64,000 nt of DNA from Sphagnum compactum (GCA_965153455.1 OZ234495.1:12582875-12646874); one strand, 5' to 3'. Shown: positions 38,630 through 51,766, counted from the first letter of the stretch. Notes: generated by a model not told the origin, from the sequence alone. Numbers and translations: made by a program.

Positions 38630-40168
38630 TGATTCTTGCTTGTACATACAGCACTGAGAATGAATGATGCCTTCAAAACTTAGCACCATTCATTTATGTG
38701 GAAGCACATACACCACTGAGGCATACTACATGATTGGAAGACTTTGGAAACTTTTTCTTCCACAACCCATTGGACTGTGATTTGTGAAGGAGCTTGAGAC
38801 TGTATGAAATTACCTGATCAATGTTGATTTCTTTCATAAAATGTGTGATTGATTTCCAAATTCCTCTAGGAGGAGGTAGGTTGTTGGCAGCTAGACTTAC
38901 CAATCCTGATGTACGAGCTGATATTGGATTCAAGGAATCTTGAGACACAAAAAACACTTTGTAACCTCAATTTGTATGTACTTTGCAGCTTGGGTCATTC
39001 AATTGCTTTGTTCAGAGATTCAAGGGCACAGCAGGAAGAATTCAAACTATTGTGACTTTGTTGAGCTTTAAAAGATTCTCTTGCTTTTGGAAATCTTGAA
39101 CTAGTAGTGGAGCCAAGAGAAAAGTGGACAAATGTATGTGAATCTGTGTTGTTGTAATAGCCATGATGACAATTTCTCTTGAAAGTAAATATTTCATGCC
39201 AATCTGGTTCCATTTTTCTCTCCATCATGGGCTTCCCAAATGCCAAAGGAAGTTTCTCTGGGAGTTATTCCTTGCATCTCAAGGGCAACATTTAGGTCTT
39301 AATTTTTTGGGCAATGCAAGCTCAGCTTCATTAATCCTTGTTTGCAAGTGAACTGTGCACTTTGTGAGTACTACGTCTGCCAGTTTAATCAAATCATGAT
39401 CAAGAGCAAGATAATTAATCCATCCTTCAGCTTGCAATGGAACTGCAACACAGTGCCCCCTGAGAACTCAGTTTGCAGTGTGCACCGGAGGCTGCCACAT
39501 AGAGTAAATTGATTCAAAGGTTTTGTGTATTCAACGAATATTATCTCTTGACTCTTGATTGTGAAAGATGTATCCTGACACTCTGTTGATTCCTAGTTTA
39601 AGTCTGAGTCCGGATCACCATATAAGTTACAACTGTAATCTGATGTACATCATGTTGGAGATCACAATCTCCACACAGAACAAACACAACCAACTGGAAA
39701 TGGGAATGTTGCCATAGTCCCTTTTCAAAAGGGTTTTTACAGGGTTTCAAACTGAGAACAATGTCCTGTTCAAAGGGGTAGTAGGTACTTTCCACAAAAC
39801 ACTTGAGAGGACACTCACAGATCAGATGTTCTGATTATCCCATTGTGTTTGAACCTGAGAGTACAGGATATATGTACTCGTAAAATGAAATCTGAATCTT
39901 CACTCACTGGCTATTGATGTCTTGACCTTGAGATGTGGAAAAACAAACAACTCTGTCACAAATAAAACATTGCCCAAGAAATCCTGAAAGTCTGCTGAAA
40001 ATATTTTTGGGGTGTGTATTATTCTTCTGTGGATAGTCTATTTTGCTTCTGTCTGGATGGACATACTGCTGCTTGCAGCATGTCATTTGGACTACATATA
40101 ACTCCATTCTCTTAAGAACTGGCATTGTACAGTCTTCAGCACCCAGCAGTGCAAATATTCCCTCCAAC
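38630..40168. other. CKX 3' flank, then gene-free stretch
   Basis: The first part should contain the 3' UTR. No canonical AATAAA was found close to the stop codon; AATGAATG near 38660 is only a weak candidate. After that, frames on both strands lack recognised motifs. Confidence 0.45.
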
Positions 40169-40466
40169 ATAAACCACCAGCAGAAATATTTTAGTGTATA
40201 TGTGCATGTTATCAAGTAGAATCTGTCCTCCACAAAGGCCACGGCATCTCATGTAGGATAATGTCCTTAGAGTGGGGAGTTCCCAAAGTAAGCATCCCTT
40301 GACTCAACAGTGCATTGGCTACGGAGGAAAAAAATTGAAAAAAATTCTGTTAGTGCTTTACTCAGGGTAACATCCTCAGAGCAGGGCATTTCTGAAATAA
40401 GCATTCCTTGGCTCCACCTCAGGTAGGCACTTATTTTAGGAACGCCCCACTTCTCCAGTGTTACCC
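40169..40466 (+). repeat. Dispersed repeat, copy 2, with internal duplication
   Basis: 40169-40370 matches 1202-1345. The segment 40405-40466 (TTGGCTCCACCTCAGGTAGG, then GCCCCACTTCT) matches 14188-14252. Within the copy, a block like GGGTAACATCCT.AGAG.GGG..TTC..AA.TAAGCAT.CCTTG(G/A)CTC appears twice, near 40255-40310 and 40368-40415. This suggests one composite repeat family with copies in three places. Confidence 0.5.
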
Positions 40467-42350
40467 TACAAGAAATTCATAATCTCTGATACAATCCGGA
40501 GGAAGATTTTATACCCTTGTACCTCTAGTGGCTTCTTTCTCATATGCTTTGAGCTACTATCATGCTGGGATGAGAACCAAAAAGCCCCCCTCCTCCATGT
40601 GGGTTTTCCAACTGAGTCTCAGGTACTTGCAGAAAATTTTCATCCCTGCCCACCTGCTGGGGGAAGTTCAAGCAAATGAAATTGCCCTTGCTAACCTGAT
40701 CTGTGATTGTCATGTTTTCAAGCCCTTCGCAAGATTAAAGGAGCTTTTCTGCAAGTGCTTCATATGGACTAGCGAGCAGGTCTCTATTCCTGGCACACCT
40801 ACCCAATGTGATCCCCCAAGAAGGCCCAATCCTCAACATTGAAATTGAGCTGGAAAGCCGAATGGGATGTAGAATCAGCCATTGGGGGAATGTTAGGATT
40901 TTTCCCTTTAAATGACAGAAAATGCCAGCTTTGATTCTAATGTATTCTGGAATGCGTTGAGTACAGGCCATTGTGAATGTGAGGGGCATGTGAGAAATTG
41001 GACAAGCCTGGTAGGGCAAGCCAAAATTTACGAACGGGCACAGTTAAATGTGTTGGTTAGGGGCCCTATACCCAGCACACTCCATAACATAATGGTTTTC
41101 ATGATGTGCATAATTGGCATGTGGATTGGCAGAGTGGGCATGTGTATTTTGCACAATGGTGGTCAGATACACCCCCAGAAGACTGTAAGTCAACTAAAAA
41201 GAGGCAGAGAAGGCAATATGAAACCATTATGTACATAGTGTGTGCTTTAAAAAGGACAATAAAAATGAACACTTATATGCAATCTCAACATGCATATCAC
41301 CATATGGATTTTGGGATTCAAAGTCTACATCATATTTCTGTGACCAATCAGTTACGTCACACCAAGTCTAACTCCCTGCAATAGTGGCCATTCCATTATC
41401 TGTCCAAACCACTATTGGCTTGAGTTCACTATTTGTCTTGCTCTACTTGGACATCTGGTCACCATCAAACAATGAATGCCCTACACGAGGTTGTTCAGGT
41501 GTGTAGCATGGAGATCTCTTTGCTGGATCCAAGTTGATCACAAAAACATCTATCATGTTTCAAAAGATGTTATCACTTCATGAAACGTTTCAACTCCAAT
41601 ACTTGGAACTGTTATAAGCATTCCAACAATATCCTATTGAACTAATTTAATATTCAAAATGTTATATTCAACACCCTAGTGGTGAGTCAATGTGAACCAT
41701 AAGGGATTTTTAATCTTCTACTCGTAAACTCAAAACTTATGTGCAATAGAAAATGAAAGTGTTCCATATTTGATTTATTAAACCAACTTGCAAATGGTTT
41801 TGGTTTCCGATTCATCACTCCTAGGCATTGTTACATCTTGTTTACAATAGCATTTATTGTAGTTTAAGGTGAAATTGGCCAAAGATTTCATCATAAATAC
41901 ACATGAATTTATCAAAAACTAGATCTTTGTATGAGGCATTTTAAAAACTTTATGTCGTATGGTTGTCCTATTAGAAATGGAGGTGATCAATTAGTTCCAA
42001 ATTAGTTGATTGGTAGAGCATAATATCACAGTGGTGGTGGTGATTGAACTTACCATGATCCCCAGTGACAATGATTGACTTAATCACTCATGTCATTTTT
42101 AGCACCAACTTAGAGCGAGGATTTTGTTGTTCAAATTTCTACACCATGCAATATGTAAATTAACTTCAATTTGTTAGTAAACTACACCTGTAGTATGGGG
42201 TTCTTAGGTTTCAACTTTCTTCTTTCACATTTTTGCTATTATTTATGTTTCTTTTCAACTTGATTTATGATTTTCAATGTGTTGTAAATTGCGCAAGCTA
42301 CATTGTGGAAAACATTGTTGAAAGTTCACCAGTTTTGGGTTCACCATTTG
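40467..42350. other. Gene-free stretch
   Basis: Overlapping plus frames at 40458-41384 (up to 108 codons) show no recognised domain and no splice-linked partner. The last part (41.6-42.3 kb) is upstream of the Copia gag fossil and could hold its leader or LTR, but no LTR pair was found. Confidence 0.45.
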
Positions 42351-44100
42351 AAGTTGTCAATAGGTTTGAAGGGAAACATTACATGTTTTAGTGGTTCAAG
42401 ATGTTGAAAACAAGAAAACTATGGGGGCTTGATTGACAACATTGAAGTGAAGCCATAAGAAGATTCAATGACCTTGTTGACCTAAGCGTAAAAAACGAGA
42501 ACAAAGCTTTGAATTAACTTGTTGAAAGTCTACATATCTAACCATCAACTCATGTGATTGTCAAGAACATCACCATCATGAAAGGGATTTGGGATACTCA
42601 TGCCAAACATCACGTTGATATAAGACTAGCTAACAAGTAAAACCATCTTTCCATGAATCAAAAAAATGTCAAATCATGATCAAAACTACATTATTTATTA
42701 CATATGCATGTGTGGTGCCATTTTAATAGCATGTTAATAATAGCAAGTTATGTTTTATGACTAATATGGATGTTGAAAATCTAAATTAAATCATTAAATC
42801 TTTCAATTTTGAATTTTGGTTCGAGCAAAAGACCTTTAAAATTGAACAAATGTTCTATTAAACATGATTCTTTTCACAAAGGGCCCTTAATTTTCATAAT
42901 ACAAATTTTTGTAAGCTCATTTTTAAAATAATAATATAGGACTATATATGCCTAAAAAGATTCAAAATACAAGAAATTTGTAACTTGATGTTTTTCAAAA
43001 AATTGAAATTTATGGTCTATTAAGTTCATGATTCCTTTACAACATGTAAATGTGGTGCAATGTATATGGTGTCTTAAAAACAATTGTAGCTTGTAATGTA
43101 CAATAAATTAAAATTCAAAGTATTTAACATGTTTTAACATGATTTAAAATTGTGATCATTTTTTAAGATGAAACACAAGAATTTTAGCAAAATTTGTACA
43201 TTTTTGAGAATTCATATTTACTCATAAATGATCAATAACACAAAACATGTGATATATTGGGAAAACTATAAATATTTTGATTAACAAGATGCCAAATCTT
43301 TCATAATTTCATTGAAAAAAAAAATTCTATCATTTTCTTTTCAAAAAAATTATAATCCTTCATGAAAAAATAAACACATTGGCCAATAGAAACATGGTTT
43401 TATCCTAACATGATCTTCTTGATGAGGAAGTCCTACATGTTCCACATGAGTGACATGGACACAAATATGCAAATTCACCTCAATAAGCTATAACAATGAT
43501 GGTAGACAAGTTGGTTAAGGAAGTTACTTCCACTTTTTCCAATTGATGTGCAAAACAAATATAGAGTGCAACTTATTGGAAAACAAAAAAACTCATGATT
43601 TACTTAAATGCAAATAGGGTGTTTAAAATTGAACTACATGAAAATACCTACAATCTTTTCAATTTTAATAAAATATATTCATGTAACATTTTATTACTTC
43701 ATTGCATATTAAAAAATAGCCCTTTATTTCACATCTTCCATAAAAATATACAAAGAATGACTTCTTTTAGCAAATTGAATGCCATTGATGCAATTGTAAT
43801 GAAAGACATGTAGGTGATCTTCTTCCTCATTAATTTATCACATAATTACCAAAACTTAATACCATCTTGAAAATTTTCCAACTACCAGATTAAACCTAGG
43901 ACATTTTAAGCACAATGGTCTTGAATTCTCGAAGAAGGAGAAAAGGAAATCTCAACAATACAAAAATGTTGCAACCTTGATGACTAGAAAATCAAGTTTT
44001 AAATACATGATAGATATCAAAGTAAGGATATCTACAACTATTATAATGATAAAGGACATTGGGCCAAAGATTACAAGAAGAGAAAACAAGAGATCTATGC
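42351..44100 (+). pseudogene. Ty1/Copia gag fossil, split by an insert
   Basis: Copia-type gag (UBN2-like) in order on the plus strand. RFEGKHYMF, stop, WFKM lies at about 42363-42405, where the family has KF.G.N(F/Y)..W.FKM. KNENKALN and later IWDTHAKHH lie at 42490-42615, like ...EAW..L...H. After an AT-rich insert come NMIFLMRKSYMFHMSDMD and IHLNKL at about 43405-43490, like FL...F..I.M.D.DS....IN.L. At 44030-44075 a zinc knuckle remnant reads YNYYNDKGHWAKDYKKRK. Gly-His and spacing fit CX2CX4HX4C but all three Cys are Tyr. Stops throughout. No protease, integrase or reverse transcriptase was recognised after it. Confidence 0.6.
42639..43401. mobile_element. AT-rich insert within the Copia gag fossil
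   Basis: About 760 bp with no coding content separates two gag pieces that are adjacent in normal Copia gag. Its ends carry short inverted repeats, AAAACCAT at 42639-42646 and ATGGTTTT at 43394-43401. This fits a small non-autonomous insertion, but the terminal repeat is only 8 bases and no target-site duplication was seen. Confidence 0.35.
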
Positions 44101-44499
44101 AAGGGAAGGGAAAGTAAAAGTACAATGTTAGAGTGTAAAAAAGTGCATGCATCTTAGGCTTGTTTGCTTTTTCCAATGATGATGTTGTGGTACATACACT
44201 TGAAAGCATTAGTGCACCTCTATTGTAATTTGGAATGGTCCATGGGTTTTGAAAAAATAACATTTGCATAAGAGTGTCAAAGTGTCTAGATATCTATTAG
44301 GATGTGATGTGTCTATTTGGACATTGATGTCGCCCAACATCACGTGAAAATAGGGTCCAACCTAGGTCATAGCCCAAATCAAACCGCTTGAGGTCAAATG
44401 TAAGGTAATGGAAACTTGCGCCAAACAGTTGCTTAAACCTTATGGCAACTAAAATGGCATTTGGTCGTTACACTACATTGAATATGGACAAAAAATAAA
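44101..44499. other. Gene-free stretch after the Copia fossil
   Basis: A 105-codon minus frame (43952-44269) runs antisense over the gag fossil and is a shadow. No Copia protease motif (D.GA) was identified. Confidence 0.4.
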
Positions 44500-44960
44500 C
44501 TAACATAAGTTATTGTTGGATATTCTATGTTATAATATTATAGGATATTTGTAGTTATTCTATTGTAGGCTATTCTAAATTATTTTGCATAAGCTATTAT
44601 TGACTATTTTAAGTTATTTTACTTTAGGTCATTATATTTTATTTTAGACTATTTTAAGTTATTATACGTAGGATAAAATAATTTATAACAACATAAAGTA
44701 GAATGACCTTCAATAACCTAAAGTATAACTTGAAATAACATATAACAAAAAATAAAATAACTTAATGTATAACCCTAAGGTTAGCTGAATATTTAATTTA
44801 AAATAACTTAAAATCTTATAATAAGCGAGCTAAGATACCTTAAAGTAAAATAACATATAATCATTTAAGGTATAATCATTTATAATAGCCTATAATAACT
44901 TATAATAATGTAGGGTATAAATTAGAATAACTAAACTAGCCTAAAATAATATAAGGTATA
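44500..44960. repeat. Short-motif array that switches strand
   Basis: From about 44510 to 44665 variants of TTAAGTTATT(TTA) recur on the plus strand. From about 44668 to 44960 the same motif recurs as its reverse complement, TAAAATAACTTAA, for example in CTTGAAATAACA and AAAATAACTTAA. The two halves form a long, loosely paired inverted repeat centred near 44665. No frames cross it. Confidence 0.65.
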
Positions 44961-45934
44961 TCATAAAGTAGCATATATATGGTATTTAAAACAACGTAGA
45001 AATAAACCTATTTACTATAGCAAATTATAATAGTGAATTATGTTAACTAGTAGTGAAACACGATGTTTACATAGTGATATTACAGTGAAAAAACTTTAAC
45101 CAAGGTGAAATCACTAAAATGCAATGAACTTATTTCATTTTTAAGGTCTCATAGTGATTTAAGTTAGTGAACTGCACCCCATTTTTGTAGTAATGATACC
45201 ACACACCATGGATAACCCAATCTCTTGGGACCCATTCTTGGCCCTAACCATCCGTGAAGTTGTCAATAACCATATGTAAACCCTTGTCACAATAGCATAA
45301 TCCAATAGTCTTCGTTCGTTGAAGATTGGCATTTGATTGCCATATTGTCACCTACATGGACATCCTTTGCCATTTGTTCTCCCCCACTACCATATTCTAT
45401 CTCAACATCATAGCCTTGAAATGCCTCTCACACTTGAGTTTGATTAGTGGGATTCAATCTTACCAATCGCCAAAGGAGGACATGGCTTGCCTACATTCAA
45501 AGCAAGACAATACATCAACATTGACATTAAACTTAATTACATCTATCAATAAGCAACTGACATTCTACAAATGAAGGAAAATTCAAAGGCAGTTTGGAGA
45601 GTTGCACATGCTCACATGCAATATCCGCTACAAAATCTTGAGATCCAACATAGAAGAAGGAAATGTCTCTGTATTCTAATAATCTTGGATTTTGACATGT
45701 GACATTTTGTACTTGATGGGATTTTCGGCTCCCAATTATAGTTTGACAATGGAAGCCCATGCTTCTATCAACATCCCCCACTTTCACCTCCTAGAATGTA
45801 TTGTTCACTTTTTTCGTGCATTTTCTTCAGATGCATGGAACTTGTTGGTTTTTGATTACAAGAAGTTGACCATCTCCCAAACATTTTGGATCTTCAAACC
45901 TCGAGGTTTATTTGTTCCTTACAAAGCTCCCTTT
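44961..45934. other. Gene-free stretch
   Basis: No recognised motif. Frames at 45326-46012 overlap on both strands. The minus strand here is downstream of the transposase-like copy 2 and may hold its unrecognisable C-terminus. Confidence 0.4.
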
Positions 45935-47508
45935 TCAACAATCACTTGTTCCATCAACTTCCCCTTTGCCATGCCCCATGGCAAAATAATTCAAAAGCAT
46001 CTGACATCTTGATGGAAGTTGTTCATTAACAATGAGTTGGTGATACCTTCCCAAAAAGTACCAAGCCCATGCACTTGTAAATTGGCCAAAGTAGCCATTG
46101 CTCCAAACAATGTGTTGCCTAGGTTGACAACCTTTTGACTTCAAAAACTCCCAATGCAACCTAAAAGTATGCTAGATAAACAAAGTGTCATGTTCTTTTT
46201 CATCAAAAATATAATAGTGAACCTCAAGGATTTTGGGGCTTGCTATGACTGGGTCATAATCAGGATTATGGCGACACATAATGTGAACTAAAACAATGAT
46301 CTGGAATGAGAACTAGTGCATATCCTGGATCTCATTTTGGACCGTCATGGCATAATTTTCAAAGAAATCCATGCATGAAACAATGGTGTCTTTAGGTATG
46401 TGTTTCATAAAGTCTTTGAATTTTTTTTCTTGCCAACAAACAAAGAAGTTATGGACAACAAACTTTAAAAGATGAAACTTCAAGTATTGTATTAGTTCAA
46501 AAGGTGTTGTGTCGTTGTAGATCACCCTATCGACTTTCTTATCTTGACCATCAACACTTTTGCCCACCACCTCGTGGCCAATGCTACACCACTATGTGTG
46601 CCTTTCAGTAGTTAATTCCTATGGATGGATATCCAACAATTCAATCCTACACCTCGGATAGTCATCCATGATACATCCTCTTTTATGGAACTCTACAATT
46701 TCATCTTTGGCACACAATATTGAACTCCATAGAGAGGTCATTGTCTTGTATACTTGAAGGTAAGTAATACAACAAAGCTCGTCTGACACAACATTCAATT
46801 CAGGTTTACATATGGTGTCACAAGAACAATTACAACCAATATGAACCTCTTTCCTTGTTGTTCACATACTATTCAATCCAAGTCTAAGCTCATTGAGTTC
46901 AATGTGGTACCGACAAATGCAAGTGTTCCACTTTTTCAACCTCTTGACAAACCAAGGTTTCAAGCGTTCAAACACCCTTAGCATCACTGGGACATCTAGG
47001 TTTTTCAATTTGAAGGCCGTGAAAAACTCTAACTGCCAAACAAAAACCAATGGGTAAGTACATCCAAGTTCATTATTTTGAATGTGGGTTTCAATGGATC
47101 ATTTCCAAATAGCTGATGGATTTATGAAAACTGTGAAATCCTTGAAAACATAGGTTTATTAGATATCAGGGTCCACAAAACAACCCAAAAACATGTTTTA
47201 CAAGTACACACCAAATCATTCATACCTTTGAGATTAATCAAAGTATCCTTGTTGGGGTTATTGAATTCGAAGGACATAAAACATTGAAGTTCAAAATTAT
47301 GATTCAATGTGGCTAAATATCAAGATACTTTCCTCGTAGTTAGTAGTTTTATGAAAATTTAGACCAACAAGTAAATGCATGCAATGCAATGACCCGCATA
47401 AACATATTTGTAGAAATAATCTCAAAGTTGAGCCCCAAGTTGTAAAATAATCTTTACTAACCATGAGCCTATTATAAACAAATCAACAAAAATCACAAAT
47501 GTGTAGAT

Positions 47509-48600
47509 GTCACTTAGTTTCCAATCCTTTCAAAGTTGTTCATGGATTCATCATGCCACCTAAACACATAATTGGGCTCAAAGAACACACAATTGTTAGT
47601 CCATCTATTTAAGACATCATTGTAGGGACATAATCAAATTTTGTGCTATAGTTTTTGTGGGTCTGTGAATGAAGTGGATTTTCAAAGCATTCGTACATTA
47701 AACTTAACAGTCCATGAAGCATCACAGAAACTGTACAGTCTCCTGAAAACCTAATTCTGATTGAATAACTATGTAATATTTTAGAATTCAGAGTAGGATT
47801 CAATCAAAAAACTCACACCATATTTAAATGAGAATTCAATCTAGCAAGTAAACCAACCTAATACAAATTGCAATATCAGCCTAGACATAAATAATAATTT
47901 CAAAGTTCAGTTCTATTGCAAAATAATCTTTACATTTAGGACTTTAAATCAAGGACTCAAAAGTAACAAGTTTGTAAATGTCACTTAAAGCTTGGACAAA
48001 ACCCTTTCTAGGTTGTCCTTGGAGCATAGAGGTTCACATGGCAATTAAACTGCATGGGCTCAATAAAAACACAACTGTCAATCCAAAATCAAGAAAAATT
48101 TATAAGGATACAGCCATGGAGCCCTTTCAAAGCACATTCTAAACCTAGTTATAAATACATCATATCACTCTTGGACCTTTGGCATCATTCAAAACACATC
48201 CTTTTAAGGTTGTTGAAAGAAAGAGAACACTTCATCACAATTATAGTATTTAAATGTGGGATTCAATCAAGTTTTTTTCATAAATTCATGTATGATACAA
48301 GACCATTATTAGAAAAAACGAAAATTCAAACCATGCTCAATATTTCCAACTTGATTGAAAACTACAAGTGGAAGTAAATGTCACCTAGATTCTGGTGTAT
48401 TCCAAGTTGTTGCATTCACCAAGGTTCACATGCACCTAAACCATGGGTTCAATACAAACAACTATTAGTCCAAAACCAATAAACAATTTTGGGAACATAA
48501 TTTAACTTTCAAAGCACAATATGAATTACATTTAAGGGTCCTTGATCAACCTAAAAAGTATAGACTCCTTGTATGTGGGGCTTTTTAAGCACATCATGTA
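47509..48600. repeat. Tandem array of about 400-470 bp units, 3 copies
   Basis: Units begin near 47509, 47977 and 48379, each with GTCAC(T/C)TA followed by TTCCAA..CTTTC/TTGG-like blocks. Each then has GTTCA(C)ATGGCA/CACCTAAAC, GGG(T/C)TCAA(T)A.A.AACA..A(C)T and AGTCCA/AATCCAAAA. It fills the gap between the first and later coding pieces of the transposase-like copy 2. Confidence 0.6.
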
Positions 48601-48718
48601 CTTTACCAAACAACAACATTAATTACTTAATATGTTTATCATGGCACTTCCTACTTTTAATTGTCTTTAGAAGCACTCACCTAAATCATGGAAGCATTCC
48701 ATGATCATTTAAAAGGAA

Positions 48719-49340
48719 GAAATGCTTTGATGAGTAGGTCTTACAAGCTTTCAAACAAATTAATATTTAAAAGCAAGAAGTGTTTTTATAAGTAGTTCTT
48801 ACTAGCTTTCAAAGGAACCACTCAAACATTTTGACATTTTTGGCATGAAGTGTTTTGATAAGTAGTTCCTGCAAGGACCCAAATGAACCACTCAAACATT
48901 CCGATATCTTAGAAGCATGAGTGCTTTGATAAGTAGGTCTTGCAAGGACCTAGATGAACCATTCAAGCATTCTAATGTTTTAGAAGCATGAAGTGTTTTG
49001 ATAAATAGGTCTTGCAAGGACCCAAATGAACCACTTAAGCATTTTGACCATTTAAAGCAAGAACTGTTATGGTAAGTGGTTCCTACAAGCACCCAAATGA
49101 ACTTTTCAAGCATTTTGACCTTTTTGAAGCTAAAAGGGCTTTGATAATTCACTCAAGCATCAGTCTTATAGTCCTATGATAAGCAGCCCTTATAAACACC
49201 CAAAGGAATAACTTGAGCACTTTTCAACATGAAATGTTATGATAAGTAGTACTTATAAGTCCATTCTGCTTAGTTTCAAGCACTCAAAACCTCATTAAGT
49301 ACCACTTCAAAGCATTTTCTACTTTTCAATGTTTCAGAAG
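48719..49340. repeat. Tandem array of about 65-70 bp units, about 8 copies
   Basis: Units repeat the blocks AAGTG(T/C)TTTGATAAGTAG(G/T)(T/C)CTTGCAAGGACC, CAAATGAACCACTCAAGCATT, and (T)TTGACATTTT or TAGAAGCATG. The central units (48840-49080) are the most alike; both edges are decayed. The 86-codon minus frame across it is a repeat translation (SLQDLLIK repeated), not a gene. Confidence 0.8.
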
Positions 49341-50562
49341 CAACCATTAAGCAGTTTTGCTACTTAGTTGCTACTTCCTTAAGTTGACAAATTGCTCCAA
49401 AGGTTGTTTCAAGTACCATAGATTTAATAGTTAATATAGAGGGTTCAAATACTTCTGCAAGCAAGCTACATGATGAACACGTATTGGAACATTTAATAGT
49501 TGAATAGAAGTTCAACAAACGTTCAGTTCAGTTTAAATTTTAAATCAAGGAATCAATGAATTCTAAACAAAAACACATAATCATAATATCATCTAGGTTT
49601 AAATCCGTAATGTGACAAAATCAAAATGAACACATAAGGTACAACCCATTGATTCATAAGGATAAGAATCTAAAATAGCTCAAGGGTGTAAGGAATTGAA
49701 CATAAACCTGTGAAACTTGAAGATAATGCACTAGATGCATTTCAAACTGATTGTGAAAGATCCTCAACCTAGTGACATCTTTCTGATTTCGAGAGACAAT
49801 AGTCCGAGTTGTCCACCACTCTATCACATGTTCTGTGAAATGTTTAGACAAAACATCTGCCTGTGTGGCCCTACTATAGTCTGTTCAGAAGGCATTCCCT
49901 AATGTGTCTAATGCCAATTGTTTGTCAATGACCTTCCTTATGTTTCTCCTATCAACTCCAAGAAGCTTTGCTACTCCCCTACTACTTCCCACTAATTCAG
50001 AAATTACAAATGTGCATAAAATGTCTTTGGCCATTGTGAACTTAGAGGATCTGGTGCTTGTCAAGTGACCAACCAATCCAGATCTCAAATTCTCAAGTAA
50101 CTGTTGGGTGTGCTTCAACCTCTTGGTATCATGCAAATACGGTGGCATTGACCCAACAAGAAGATTGTGTGCTACAACCTTCTCTAGAATGATCTGCTGC
50201 ATTGCAACATCATAACCTTTTAGGAAATCTACGATAAACATAGTGAGGGTCCTCACAACATTTGCAATGGACCTATGAGCCTTCCTTGCAACATCACTAA
50301 TTAAGATAGAAGGGGCTTGGTCAATGCATTGTAGAAAAGACCTATTTTCTATTCTTTGTTGCGACTTTTTTTCAACAAGTAATCGAGCTTGTTGAAGCCT
50401 ATATTTCCGTTGATACTCTCGTTTATGCTCTCTTCTTCGCTCTTTGCTTGCAATTACTTTAGGATCTTCTTCTTTAGCCTCATTGTTAAACGTCTCATCT
50501 TGCTCATCCTCACCAATAAACTTAGCATCTAGGGATCTTTCTGATGACCTAATATCTGGCAA

Positions 50563-51766
50563 TCACTTTGAACCCTCTATTAACTCACATAATTGACAAT
50601 TAACGAGTTTTCCTTTATTCTTACAATTCCCCATCTCAGACAATAGTGACAACAAAAAAAGATTCCCTAATCTTTAGTTGAAACAGTTCATCAAGAAAAT
50701 ATTTGCACAATAATCATTTACTAGAGGTCCAATGTTTACCTTTTGACCATGCAAAGACAAATAATACTGAGGTGCAAATCCATAGTGGGACTTGTAATGG
50801 AGTTCAAGCTTGAAATGTGCATGCCTAAACCCTGAGGTGCACGTGAAAATCTCAACATGCAACGATCCATGGCAAGCTTGCTTGATAGCTCAGATTACAA
50901 GAAATGATGGCCATTGTTGTACAATGTGTAGCTCACCATTAACCCTAACTTTGCTTCTTTGAATGTTGCCCATTAAGACCTTGTTTCGATTTGAGTGTCA
51001 TTAAACACTACAGGAACAGTCATCTACTATAAACCTTAATATAGGGATGGTATGAGTTTCATCCACGAAATTTCATCTTGAAATATATGTCTTTAATAAA
51101 AAATACTTTAATTGCTGAATGCCATGAGATTTTAACCCATCCTTAGCACAGATCCTTTTCTAACTATTTTCGTATTTGTAAAGTTGTCCAATGCATTTTT
51201 AGTACATTCAAGGGTGTATTAGGCATTAGGTTCATTGCCTACCTTGTACAGCATCGTTCCATTTCTATAGAGCATATTTCCCATAAATACAAATAAATAT
51301 GCCAAACACATCAAATTTGTTAGGAAATTTAACCTTGCCTTCCATTATAAAGAAACAAACATTTAGTCTTTAGGGAAGTTGATCAAATTATATATTTTAA
51401 GGGGTTAAAAACACGTTCAAAGTATTCTAATGTATTGTGAAATTTAGACATAATTTCAAAGATTTGGTCAATGCCATGCCTTCATAATCAAAATTATATG
51501 GCTTCCATGAAGTTTTGAAGGAAAATGGTTTAATTTCACATAGAATTAAGGATGTTTGAAATAAATAGCAGTTGTCAACTTCAAAGTTCCCACTGCTTTG
51601 AAATCACTTTAAGGTAAGTTAATCATCTTCAAATTACACAAAACTCATGGAGGTAGAAATTCACAAGTATATAAAAAATTTGCAAGAAATTTTATTGTAT
51701 TTCAATTATTAAAATTAATGTAGTCATTTTTCAAAGTCATGGACTTGTAAGATTTTAAGGGTGATT
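50563..51766. other. Spacer between the two transposase-like copies
   Basis: AT-rich, about 1.2 kb. The only frame (50674-50862 minus, 62 codons) lies just upstream of copy 2 exon 1 and could be leader sequence. No terminal inverted repeats of the elements were recognised by eye. Confidence 0.4.

Larger units (their letters stand above)
45935..50562 (-). pseudogene. DDE/DDD-type transposase-like gene, copy 2 (decayed)
   Basis: Exon 1 (50562 to about 49690) is the best-preserved frame. It has an acidic lead, a basic region near ERRREHKREYQRKYR, a helical middle, SRGVAKLLGVDRRNIRK, an in-frame TGA (49885-49887), then VIEWWTTRTIVS, NQKDVTRLRI and HLVHYLQVSQ at a GT donor. After 2.6 kb of tandem repeats, 47050-46862 reads KPWFVKRLKKWNTCICRYH. 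Next come a Cys-rich GCNCSCDTIC, DFFENYAMTVQNEIQDMH (46570-46313) and, at 46159-45935, SNGYFGQFTSAWAWYFLGRY and NYFAMGHGKGEVDG. Conserved Asp residues at DF.ENY and HGKG..DG look like catalytic residues of an RNase H-fold transposase. I recognise the recurrent plant family but cannot name it (Sola-like is only a guess). Stops and shifts make it a pseudogene. Confidence 0.6.

Noticed and set aside
40912-41384. Two overlapping plus-strand frames (108 and 92 codons)
   Set aside because: No domain, no splice partners, and mutually overlapping frames in repeat-rich sequence.
48892-49152. 86-codon repeat protein
   Set aside because: It is a translation of the approximately 67-bp tandem array, with no start context or conserved domain.
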